NCBI GenBank assembly: GCA_025457815.1
Contig: JALOTQ010000005.1
Coordinates: 1-36,629 of the forward strand
DNA: 36,629 nt
DNA from: Thermoplasmata archaeon
Lineage (GTDB): Archaea; Thermoplasmatota; Thermoplasmata; UBA10834
Direction of reading: 5' to 3'
The notes below the pieces were generated by a model. The model was not told the DNA's origin. It saw nothing but the letters and a program-made list of their open reading frames with translations, and did no database searches. Within the stretch, counting starts at the first letter, position 1. Each line of letters opens with the position of its first letter. Positions 18,303 through 27,065 of this stretch are shown here, piece by piece. The translations under genes were made by a program, and so were the position numbers.

Positions 18303-21300
18303 ATGGCGCGATTCCCGGATCACATGGACTCGAGTAAGTCAGGCGAAGCATCGACATCACTAGTTCCGCTCGGCGAATCTGCCGGCAAAGCGTCGGTCGT
18401 TGGAGGAAAGGCGGCAAACCTTGGGACGTTGATCTCGGCGGGCATCGCTGTTCCCCAAGGGGTCGTCGTTCCAACTGAAGCTTATCTGAGATTCCTGCGA
18501 GACAGCAGTCTCCAGCAGAGAATCACGACCCTGCTCGAGAAGGTGGACTACTCAGACGAGAGGTCCCTGAACGAATGCTCGCGCACAATCCGTGGCATGA
18601 TCACAGGGGTGGAACTAAATCCTGGGCTCTCGACCAGCATCGAGGTGGCGCTCGAAGAACTGGATAAGGACGCGACGTGGGCCGTGAGATCCTCTGCCAT
18701 AGCCGAAGACCTCGCAGAATCGTCATTCGCTGGTCAGCAGGACACCTTCCTGGGCATCCGAGCTGGAGACGTTCCCGACCATGTCAGGAAATGCTGGGCT
18801 TCATACTGGAACGCCAGGGCGATCAAGTACAGGCACGACGCGGGATTTCGCCGAGACGCGGAGGGTATGGCAGTCCTGATCCAGAAGATGGTAGATGCAA
18901 GCGTTTCTGGCATCCTCTTCACGACTGACCCTTTGACGGGGGACAAGAAGAAGATGATTGTCGAATCGACCCGGGGCCTCGGAGAGGCCGTCGCCTCCGG
19001 ACAAGTCATCCCCGACAGGTTCACCATCAGCAAGGACACAATCGAGGTAGTAGACAGGCGGCTCAGCGAGAGCCTGGAGCCCACTCGAACAGGGGCTTCG
19101 CTGAACGACGGCACTCTGAGATCTCTGGGCGAACTCGGATTGCGCATCGAGCGGCTCTTCGGAGCACCCCAAGACATCGAGTGGGCGGTCGAGGACGATG
19201 TCATCTTCATACTCCAGTCGAGGCCGATCACCACCCTGGGGTCGGACTCCCAGACGCTCTGGACAAGGGCCTACGGTGACGAATACTGGGCGGATGTCAC
19301 ATCTCCGCTGTTCTACTCGCTGCTGGGAGACTACCTCACGCAATATGTCAACCACGAGGGGTCAAGGATACTCGGATACACTGGCATTGTGGGCAAGGAG
19401 CTGCTGAGGGTGCACAAAGGACATGTCTACTTCAACACCGACGTCCTGGAGGAGGTTTTCAGCTACAACCCGAGGTTCTCGAGGACGAAAGAGCTCCTGA
19501 ACTACTTCCCCGTGAAGGACCAGCAAAGGATTGCGAACATCCCGACGAGAATGCTGAGGAGAATCTGGTCTGAGGTTCGAGTCATGTTCATCGACCCTGA
19601 TGGCATGATGATTCGGACCGACAAGGCGTACAACGCCTGGGCAGACCGGTTTCTGAAGGAGATGAGGCGGTTCGACGAGCTGGACCTCGGCAGACTCTCG
19701 ACCGAAGAGCTCGAGAGCGAGTTCTGGGACATGGAGAGAGCCTACCTCAAGCACTACAGGCTAATCAGGTACGGGATGGTCACCCACAGCATCGGCACGA
19801 ACCTCATAGTGAAGCGGTGGCTGACTGACTGGCTGGGCGACTCGAACGGCGTGCTGTACTCCAGGCTGATGTCCGGGCTGCCGGACAACAAGACCATCAA
19901 GACGAACATAGCGCTCGCGAAGCTTGCGAAGTTGGCCCGGGAAGACGACTCGGTCCTCGAGGCACTCCATTCAGAATCATCGCATGAGTTCCTCGCGAGG
20001 CTCAAGACCGACAAGAATCTGAACGAGTTCGGGAAGGAGCTGGGTTCCTTCTTGTCGGAGTATGGGCATAGGTCTCACACGCGGGAAATCTACTTCCCGC
20101 GTTGGGTCGACGATCCGTCTCTGGTCATAGACGTCGTGAAGGCCCTTGTCTCGTCCGAGCGGCTCTACCTGGAGGAGCTAGAGAAGGCGAAGGAGGAGGA
20201 CAGGATCAGGGCGGAAGAGGAGGTGCTCTTCAGGATCTCCCGGCAGAAGCTCGGGTTCGTCCGGAAGAGAGTCTTCAAGATCGTTCTGAGGTTTGCCCAG
20301 ACTTACCTGATGTTCAGAGAGAATCAGAGATTTTACCTCGACCATCAGATAATGCGCCAGAGAAGGCTGTTCATGGAGTACTCAAGGAGGTTCGTGGCGT
20401 CTGGAGCGTTGCAGAAGCCCGACGACATATTCTTCCTGAGCAAGGAGGAGGTATTCGGAATTGCAGGAGGTCGCGCAAAGGTCGACCGCGAGACTATCGC
20501 CATGCGCCGCAAGGAGTTCGAGGACTATCGCAGCATACTGCCTCCCAAGTTCGTCCAAGGCGACCGGGAGTTCGACGACACCGTCGTCAAACTCGACGGG
20601 AGCCTCAGAATCACAGGCACTTCGGCCAGCCCGGGCACATTCACGGGTAAGGTCCGAGTCGTGGACTCGATCGAACACCTAGCACTGGTCCAGCAGAACG
20701 AGATACTGGTGACCACCAATACCGATCCAGGATGGACTGCGGTGTTCTCGAAGCTCGGAGGGCTGGTGACAGAGACGGGAGGTATGCTCTCGCACGGAGC
20801 CGTGGTTTCGAGGGAGTACGGCATACCTGCGGTCACGGCTGTAACCGGCGCGACTTCGCTCCTAAAGACGGGCCAGATTGTAACGCTGGACGGGGGAGAA
20901 GGGGTTGTCTACATCGAAAGAGGGGTGCGGGCGAAGGACTCTGACATAATCCACGAGTTCGGTGACCACATCGACTGGAACGAGAGTTACTATTTCAACT
21001 TCTACGACCAGAGGAACGCCATCTGCGGCTTCATGCGCATCGGCCTCAAACCCAACAGGAACGAAAAGAGCATGTTCTGCTTCTTCATGATGCCGGATGG
21101 CGAAGTGATAGGGGGGAGGGAGCAGGAGAGCTTCAGGAACGCAGAGCTCAGGGTCAGGGGGCTGCGATACGAGAAGGTCGTCCCGGAAAGGACCTGGAGG
21201 CTGCTCTTCACAGGCACGATGCTGAAGTCGTCCGGACGGGAGTCGGTCGCGAGCGAGGTGTTCTTCAATCTCGAGTTCGAAGGTATGAACAAGATCTTCG

Positions 21301-21848
21301 ATTACAGAGAGAGCGTGCCTCCAGAGAAGGTCCAGATGTCGCGCGTGGCCGCGGCAGAGCACATGGAGCAGTTCGGCCGCATCACCGGCAAGCTCGTCAT
21401 CGATGGCAGGGAATACGCCATCGAAGGGCTCGGGGAGAGGGACCATTCATGGGGGGTCAGAGACTGGATCGCCCCAACGATGTGGGTCTGGCTGACCGCG
21501 CAGTTCGGAGAGGACTGTGCGTTCAACCTGACCAAACTGCTCGTGAACGAAGGTGAGGTGGACGCGGGATTCATCCACATCGATGGGGAGAACAAGGCGA
21601 TCGTGCGAGCCGAGATTCAGACGGACTTCGAGCCCGATGGTGCGCCAAGGTTTCTGAAGCTGGTCCTGCATGACAAGGGAGGGGAGGAACATCTCATCTC
21701 CGGCTCCGTCATTATGGGAACGAAGCTCCCGTTCGCGGGACCGGACGGCAGGAGCCTCGCGGTGATGCACGAGACGCTTTCAAGATACGAGTACAGGGGA
21801 ATGACGGGCTACGGAATCGCGGAGTATCTGACGAGGATGAAGGAGTAG
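18303..21848 (+). CDS. Rifampicin-phosphotransferase-like/PEP-utilizing dikinase fused to a C-terminal lipocalin (AttH/CrtC/DUF7064-like) domain
   Basis: VGGKAANLG, WAVRSSAIAEDLAESSFAGQQDTFLG, GILFTTDP, ESTRGLGEAVASGQVIPD, PQDIEWAVEDDVIFILQSRPIT (PPDK N-domain); YGHRSHTREIYFPRWVDDP and RENQRFYLDHQIMRQRRLFMEYSRRF...PDDIFFLSKEEV (Rph-type middle); TGGMLSHGAVVSREYGIPAV (phospho-His swivel). Confidence 0.88.
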   Translation: MARFPDHMDSSKSGEASTSLVPLGESAGKASVVGGKAANLGTLISAGIAVPQGVVVPTEAYLRFLRDSSLQQRITTLLEKVDYSDERSLNECSRTIRGMITGVELNPGLSTSIEVALEELDKDATWAVRSSAIAEDLAESSFAGQQDTFLGIRAGDVPDHVRKCWASYWNARAIKYRHDAGFRRDAEGMAVLIQKMVDASVSGILFTTDPLTGDKKKMIVESTRGLGEAVASGQVIPDRFTISKDTIEVVDRRLSESLEPTRTGASLNDGTLRSLGELGLRIERLFGAPQDIEWAVEDDVIFILQSRPITTLGSDSQTLWTRAYGDEYWADVTSPLFYSLLGDYLTQYVNHEGSRILGYTGIVGKELLRVHKGHVYFNTDVLEEVFSYNPRFSRTKELLNYFPVKDQQRIANIPTRMLRRIWSEVRVMFIDPDGMMIRTDKAYNAWADRFLKEMRRFDELDLGRLSTEELESEFWDMERAYLKHYRLIRYGMVTHSIGTNLIVKRWLTDWLGDSNGVLYSRLMSGLPDNKTIKTNIALAKLAKLAREDDSVLEALHSESSHEFLARLKTDKNLNEFGKELGSFLSEYGHRSHTREIYFPRWVDDPSLVIDVVKALVSSERLYLEELEKAKEEDRIRAEEEVLFRISRQKLGFVRKRVFKIVLRFAQTYLMFRENQRFYLDHQIMRQRRLFMEYSRRFVASGALQKPDDIFFLSKEEVFGIAGGRAKVDRETIAMRRKEFEDYRSILPPKFVQGDREFDDTVVKLDGSLRITGTSASPGTFTGKVRVVDSIEHLALVQQNEILVTTNTDPGWTAVFSKLGGLVTETGGMLSHGAVVSREYGIPAVTAVTGATSLLKTGQIVTLDGGEGVVYIERGVRAKDSDIIHEFGDHIDWNESYYFNFYDQRNAICGFMRIGLKPNRNEKSMFCFFMMPDGEVIGGREQESFRNAELRVRGLRYEKVVPERTWRLLFTGTMLKSSGRESVASEVFFNLEFEGMNKIFDYRESVPPEKVQMSRVAAAEHMEQFGRITGKLVIDGREYAIEGLGERDHSWGVRDWIAPTMWVWLTAQFGEDCAFNLTKLLVNEGEVDAGFIHIDGENKAIVRAEIQTDFEPDGAPRFLKLVLHDKGGEEHLISGSVIMGTKLPFAGPDGRSLAVMHETLSRYEYRGMTGYGIAEYLTRMKE
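20930..21845 (+). other. Lipocalin/CrtC-like C-terminal domain of the dikinase fusion
   Basis: About 300 residues after the His domain with EGLGERDHSWGVRDWIAPTMWVWLTAQF, resembling the G-x-RDHSWG-x-R motif of AttH/CrtC/DUF7064-type proteins. Confidence 0.6.
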
Positions 21849-21885
21849 GGCCTGAGCATCAGGACGTGGCCGAAGGGGAGATGAG

Positions 21886-22647
21886 ATGGAAGAGGACAGG
21901 CCGTTGTCGGACATGCCGAGGGAGGCGACGCGTATTGTGGACCGCGCGCGCGACCGCGGTGTCCAGCTCAGGCTGATGGGAGGGCTGGCTGTCAGGATGC
22001 ACTGCAGCAACCCTGACTTCTGCGAGAGGAAGTACTCTGACATCGACCTCATAGGCTTGAGCTCCCAGGGGGAGATGATCGAGGCAGTGTTCCGGGACCT
22101 CGGCTACGAACCCGACAAGGAGTTCAACGTCCTACACGGCACTCAGCGACTCAAGTACGAGGATCACTTCAACAACAGGCACGCAGAGGTGTTCCTCGAC
22201 AAGTTCCGCATGGATCAGACGCTCGATTTCCGGGGAAGGCTCGAGATCCATCCGTACACGATATCCCTCAGCGACCTATTCATCACCAAGATCCAGGTCG
22301 TGAAGATGGATGAGAAGGACTTCCACGACCTGTTCTCGCTCCTGAGGGAGAACAAGATAGGGGTGGACGACCGCGAGGGCGTGATAAACGCGCGCTACGT
22401 GGCCCAGATGTGCGCGCACGACTGGGGGCTGTATCATACCGTGCTCAGGAATCTCGACAGGCTCACTGAGTTCTACGACCACTTCAAGCTGGACCAACGG
22501 GAGCGAGATTCCATGGACCGGAAGATATGGATAATCAGGCTGATGATCATCGAGGAGCCGAAAGGGCCCATCTGGAAGGCCAGGGACCGTGTTGGCGAGA
22601 GGCTCCCGTATTTCGATGAGGTCGAGAGGGAGGGTGGGGAGGACTAG
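21886..22647 (+). CDS. Nucleotidyltransferase-fold protein (AbiEii/MNT-like)
   Basis: QLRLMGGLAVRMHC...KYSDIDLIGLSSQGEMIEAVFRDLGY (G-G then D-x-D NTase signature); GGGGAG just upstream of ATG; 37 bp after the dikinase stop. Confidence 0.75.
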   Translation: MEEDRPLSDMPREATRIVDRARDRGVQLRLMGGLAVRMHCSNPDFCERKYSDIDLIGLSSQGEMIEAVFRDLGYEPDKEFNVLHGTQRLKYEDHFNNRHAEVFLDKFRMDQTLDFRGRLEIHPYTISLSDLFITKIQVVKMDEKDFHDLFSLLRENKIGVDDREGVINARYVAQMCAHDWGLYHTVLRNLDRLTEFYDHFKLDQRERDSMDRKIWIIRLMIIEEPKGPIWKARDRVGERLPYFDEVEREGGED

Positions 22648-25400
22648 GCCGAGGCCCTCTTCGCGGAATTGAGGTTCTCCAGCGCCAACGCGTATGCGTG
22701 TTTGTCACCGGCGGCATCCGCAAGGCGCATCGCCTCCTGGTAATGCCTCGATGCAGCCGCAGAATCTCCTCTCTTCTCTTCGACGTTCCCACTTCGGATA
22801 TGAACCGCGATCAGGCCTTCGCTACTGCCTGTGACGAGGAGGCGCTTCTCAGCCTCCCCGAGCGATTTCGCGGCGGCCTCGAGGTCTCCAGAATCCTCGC
22901 TGACAAGAGCACTCAGAAGGTCCCGCTTCGCCATAATGCCGGGGTCGTTCATCGTGTCCGCCATCGTCGCGAACCTGGAGATCTCGCGCTGCGCCTTCTT
23001 GAGATCGCCCTGGGCGCGCCACAGGTTCGTGAGGGTTTCGGAAAGAGCTATGTCGCCCACGTCATAGCTGCGGCCGGTCTGAAACAACCCTCTCCTTCGC
23101 CTGAGGGCCGGGTTCGTCAGGGCCTTCTCGCACAGCTCGATAGCCTCGGCGTACCTGCTCTGGCCGCCAAGCACGTGCGCGGACGACGCTAGAACTCTCT
23201 TGGAGTCGGCTATCTCCCCTGAGCGTCTGAAGGCCTCCCCGGACTCGCGCAGGACACTGGCCGCCTCCGCAAGCCGCAGCTGTCCTGCCATCAGGTCGCC
23301 CAGGTTCTCCAGGCCTCTGGCCTCTCCAGAATGATCGCGCACGACATGGGCCAGTTTTATTGACTCCTTGAGCTTGACCTCGGCGTCGCCAAGCCTACCC
23401 TGGTCCGAATCAAGCAGCGCGAGGTTGTTGAGGCAGGCCGCTTGCGCCTGCCGGTCCTCGGCCTTGGAAGCTAGGGAGAGGGCCTTGTCATAGGCTTCCC
23501 GCGCTCTTCCAAAGTCGCCCTTCCGCCTCTGCACGCCGCCGATGTTGATCCATTCCCTGGCCTGTCCTTCGCGGTCCCCCGAACTCTCGTAAATCCTGAG
23601 CGCCTTCTCGTGCGCCAGGAGCGAATCAGAGAATCTCTGAATCCTCGACTGCAGCTTCGCGACCGTCTCAAGGACCAAGGCACGCCTATCGGAGTCAACG
23701 TCGCCTCCGAGGAGCGAGAGGCTCTCCTCGAAGTCCGCCAGGGCAAGCTCGATCTTGCCCATCGACTCGTTCAGCTGGCCTCTCAGGAACAGGAGCTGCG
23801 CATGATCCCTCGCAGCGGTCCCGCCTCTCGGAATTCTGGATACCAGAAGAAGGGTTTCCTCCGGGAATTCCTTCGCGAGCTCCTGGGCCCCGCTCACCGC
23901 TGCCTTGCGGGCGCGCTCGAAGTCGCCGGCTTCGACACTGTGATATAGCATCTCGAGCTGCCACTCGACGCCGGAATGGGATTCGCAGTAGGCCGCGGCC
24001 GTCTTATGGAGAGCGGTCTTCCTGGTCTGGCTCATGTGAGATGAGAAGAAATCCCTGAGCAGGTCGTGGGTCCAGATACCGTCCTGCTGCTCCAGCACGA
24101 GGGCCTTCTGCCTCAGGCCGGCAACGATCTTGTAGTCGATGTCCTGGACGGCATCGACGCGAATCGGGTGGCGGAATATGGACAGGAGTTCCAGGAGGTT
24201 CTTCTCGACCTCTGGAAGGTGAGAGTAGACTTCCCGCTCGATGAAGTCCACGACGTCCCCTTTCGCTTGTCCCTGCGCACCTCTCGCCATGAGGTTGATG
24301 AGGAGAGGATGGCCATGGCTCTGGTCCACCACGCGACCCGTATCTGAGGCCGCCAGAGTCTGGGCCATGCGCCATGCGGAATCCCGGTCGAGTCCGGTCA
24401 GCTCGATCCCGAAGTTCCCGGGCATGGTCCGTGAGAAGAAATGCGGGACAGTGCGAGAGAGCAGGACGGCCTTGCACCCCTTCGAGGTCTTCACTGCCTC
24501 CAGAAGCATAGGGAGTACGGTGCTCTGCTGGCGGTCCAGCTTGTGGACGTCGTCGAGGAACATCACGAATCGCTGTCCCGCGAGATCAGAGACCATTGTC
24601 TGATAGATCTCTGAGGCGGATGCATTCCCCTTCGACCTGGAGGAGAGTGCGGTCCTGCCGCATGCGGACAAGAATTCGGACAACGCGAGAAGGAATGAAC
24701 CCTCCGTGTCCCACTCCCTGAATGAGTACCAGAACATCGACCTCTTTCCTGAGAGTTCGTCGAAGGCCTTAGAGGCGAATGTGCTCTTGCCAATGCCAGG
24801 CATTCCCCATACGAGCACCGCGGACACGTCGGAACCTTCCAGAGCGTCAAGGAGCGCCTTTCGTTCTGAGTCCCTTCCGAAGAAGCTCTCGACCTTCGGC
24901 TTGCCCTGCACCCGCTCGACGAAGACCTGGGCTGCCGGTTGCGGTGCAGGTCTGCCGAAATCGACCACTCTGACGACATCGTTCGAACGGGCAACGTCGA
25001 CGATCTCGACCAGTCCCGGGGGTGCCCCGGAGGAGGCGCCAATCCTCCTGATCGAATCCTCGATTGTCAGCTCCTGAGTGGCCCCGTCATGCTCGAGCAC
25101 GACCTTGCGCTTGAGCACGTCGTTCCGCATGCCCAGGGCCGCCAGGCGGCCCTTCTCGGTCAGGAAGTAGGCCCTCCGTCTCTTCGGGGCGCCGCGCACG
25201 TGCGCGAGCCGGTCGAACACCAAGCCTTCCTCCTGTAGGCCCGACAGGGCCCGCGAGGCAGCGTGGACCTGAATCTGCAGCCTGTTGGCGATGCCTTCCT
25301 GGCTCGCCCCGAGAGGCACTTCGGGGTCATCCCGGTACCTGTCCAAGTCCCAGAGGTGGAGCAACAAGCGCTCGTTCTGAGACAGCACCAGACGCGGCAT
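22644..25400 (-). CDS. STAND-family NTPase: N-terminal winged HTH, P-loop NTPase, C-terminal TPR array
   Basis: wHTH (ASQEGIANRLQIQVHAASRALSGLQEEGLV), Walker A VWGMPGIGKST, Walker B RFVMFLDDVHKL, then TPR-type helices (EWINIGGVQRRKGDFGRAREAYDKALSLA, ACLNNLALLDSDQGRLGDAEVKLKESIKLA, etc.). Confidence 0.88.
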   Translation of the reverse strand: MPRLVLSQNERLLLHLWDLDRYRDDPEVPLGASQEGIANRLQIQVHAASRALSGLQEEGLVFDRLAHVRGAPKRRRAYFLTEKGRLAALGMRNDVLKRKVVLEHDGATQELTIEDSIRRIGASSGAPPGLVEIVDVARSNDVVRVVDFGRPAPQPAAQVFVERVQGKPKVESFFGRDSERKALLDALEGSDVSAVLVWGMPGIGKSTFASKAFDELSGKRSMFWYSFREWDTEGSFLLALSEFLSACGRTALSSRSKGNASASEIYQTMVSDLAGQRFVMFLDDVHKLDRQQSTVLPMLLEAVKTSKGCKAVLLSRTVPHFFSRTMPGNFGIELTGLDRDSAWRMAQTLAASDTGRVVDQSHGHPLLINLMARGAQGQAKGDVVDFIEREVYSHLPEVEKNLLELLSIFRHPIRVDAVQDIDYKIVAGLRQKALVLEQQDGIWTHDLLRDFFSSHMSQTRKTALHKTAAAYCESHSGVEWQLEMLYHSVEAGDFERARKAAVSGAQELAKEFPEETLLLVSRIPRGGTAARDHAQLLFLRGQLNESMGKIELALADFEESLSLLGGDVDSDRRALVLETVAKLQSRIQRFSDSLLAHEKALRIYESSGDREGQAREWINIGGVQRRKGDFGRAREAYDKALSLASKAEDRQAQAACLNNLALLDSDQGRLGDAEVKLKESIKLAHVVRDHSGEARGLENLGDLMAGQLRLAEAASVLRESGEAFRRSGEIADSKRVLASSAHVLGGQSRYAEAIELCEKALTNPALRRRRGLFQTGRSYDVGDIALSETLTNLWRAQGDLKKAQREISRFATMADTMNDPGIMAKRDLLSALVSEDSGDLEAAAKSLGEAEKRLLVTGSSEGLIAVHIRSGNVEEKRGDSAAASRHYQEAMRLADAAGDKHAYALALENLNSAKRASA

Positions 25401-25467
25401 TGCACCCTTGAACGAACCCCTTCCCTAATACCCCTTTCGGAACGGATTTCGAAGATAAGGGGTGCAA
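25400..25467. promoter_or_regulatory. Operator-like repeat cluster in the divergent STAND / surface-protein promoter region
   Basis: 8-bp inverted repeat TTGCACCC (25400-25407) / GGGTGCAA (25460-25467); ACCCCTT at 25416-25422 and 25430-25436 with inverse AAGGGGT at 25457-25463. Confidence 0.5.
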
Positions 25468-25552
25468 AACGACCGCAAATCCCCTGTCAGCGTTCAAATA
25501 GCCTGGAATCGACTAGTCGAATCAGAAAGCCCAAGAAAGGAGGCAGAAAGAC

Positions 25553-27028
25553 ATGAACATGAGAACTGGCTCGAAGGCGGTCGGCTCCTTGGCGGCGGTG
25601 CTGCTGATGCTTCTGGGGATCTTCGCGATCCCTTCATCCGTATCAGCCCTGCCTGTCACCATAAACGACCAGCTGACGACAGAGTCTGGGACCACGACCG
25701 ATTTCGGCGGCGGGGACTACTTCTATGTGAAGTTCGGAACCGACGCATCGTTCGGCGTGGTCTGGGGAACTGAGGAGAGCGCGAACAACATCTACTTCGT
25801 GGCGGTTAAGGCGAGGTACCTCGGAGTAGCTCAGGTCTACGACGATGAGGGTAACAAGGTTCTCGACAACCGAACCGTCAAGATCTACACCGTTTACGCG
25901 GTGAAGCTCGAGGACGTCCTTGAGTTCAGCGACATAAACGGCAACGGCGTACTGCCCTACAAGAGGGTCTATGACACGGAGTTCAACTTCACGGGAGACT
26001 ACGTGTCGTCTGAGCCGATCTACAAGAAGGTGGACCTCAAGACCGCTTGGACGCAGTCGCAGGTGAACTACGAGGAGACAGATGACGAGAAGCTCTGGAG
26101 CTTCGACCTGACGGCCTCGGACCTGCCGTATATGCCGATGGACAGCTACACGGGCGAGACCGGTGACAACGTCCTGAACAACCTGACGCTGTCGTTCCAC
26201 CTGTCCGCCAACATGATCCAGATGGACAATGCCAGCCTCCCGCAGTGGAGGATCACGGTCCAGAAGTCCCTCGGCAACATGTGGTGGTTCTACGACGCCG
26301 AGAAGATGGACGACATACAGGTGAGCGGCAAGGTGATCTCCTACAACGCGAAGTGGGACCAGAGGATCGAAGGCTGGGACTACGACGTCGAGAACACCGT
26401 GAACGCGACGCTCCTGATGGAGTTCTCCGCTCTCGCTGGCAACTACATACCGGCTGGAGCCGCGACATGGATGACCATGAACATGGTCAGGACGATGAAC
26501 GAGTACGGTTACGCCTACTGCCGGGACGTCTCAGGGGATGTCAATCTGACCGAGACCACCGGGTTCTACCCGACCCCGAGGCCCTTGGCCTCTCCGCTGA
26601 TGAAGTTCGGCGGCGAGAAGACCAGGATCGGCGCCCTTGAATGGGTGTCGAACGTGACGGTCGACGGGGAGCAGGGTCAGGTACACTCTCAGGTGATGGC
26701 CGGCATACCGGTGTACGCATTCGCGATGAACGGCGCCCGGTTCGGCGGGTTCGCCGTGCTCGGCGCGATGACCTTCCCGGGCGGACAGCTAATCGACCAC
26801 GACCCGACCTTCAGCTCTGAGGCCTTGGTCGACGTCAGCACCGATGGCGCGTCCGCGATGCCTGTAGGGATGCTGCTCATCGGCGCCGCGGCCGCGGTGA
26901 TAATCATCATCGCGATCCTGGCGCTCGTGACCATGGACAAGAAGCCTGGTCAGAAGATGCAGCAGAACTACGAGAGGACCAAGGGGTCCCAGCCAGGCGA
27001 GTGGGCCAAGTACTACGACAAGAAGTAG
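25553..27028 (+). CDS. Type-I membrane-anchored surface (possibly S-layer-like) protein
   Basis: Signal peptide, C-terminal TM (MPVGMLLIGAAAAVIIIIAILALVTM) plus 30-residue Lys-rich tail, multiple N-x-S/T sequons (NRT, NFT, NLT, NAS, NAT, NLT, NVT). Confidence 0.8.
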   Translation: MNMRTGSKAVGSLAAVLLMLLGIFAIPSSVSALPVTINDQLTTESGTTTDFGGGDYFYVKFGTDASFGVVWGTEESANNIYFVAVKARYLGVAQVYDDEGNKVLDNRTVKIYTVYAVKLEDVLEFSDINGNGVLPYKRVYDTEFNFTGDYVSSEPIYKKVDLKTAWTQSQVNYEETDDEKLWSFDLTASDLPYMPMDSYTGETGDNVLNNLTLSFHLSANMIQMDNASLPQWRITVQKSLGNMWWFYDAEKMDDIQVSGKVISYNAKWDQRIEGWDYDVENTVNATLLMEFSALAGNYIPAGAATWMTMNMVRTMNEYGYAYCRDVSGDVNLTETTGFYPTPRPLASPLMKFGGEKTRIGALEWVSNVTVDGEQGQVHSQVMAGIPVYAFAMNGARFGGFAVLGAMTFPGGQLIDHDPTFSSEALVDVSTDGASAMPVGMLLIGAAAAVIIIIAILALVTMDKKPGQKMQQNYERTKGSQPGEWAKYYDKK

Positions 27029-27065
27029 TCGGCCCGACCAAACCCTTTTCCATTCTGCTTTTTCG

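Noticed and set aside
18303-21848. Simple annotation as phosphoenolpyruvate synthase (ppsA)
   Set aside because: Domain order and Rph-type middle region fit rifampicin-phosphotransferase-like dikinases; the C-terminal TIM-barrel PEP domain is absent.
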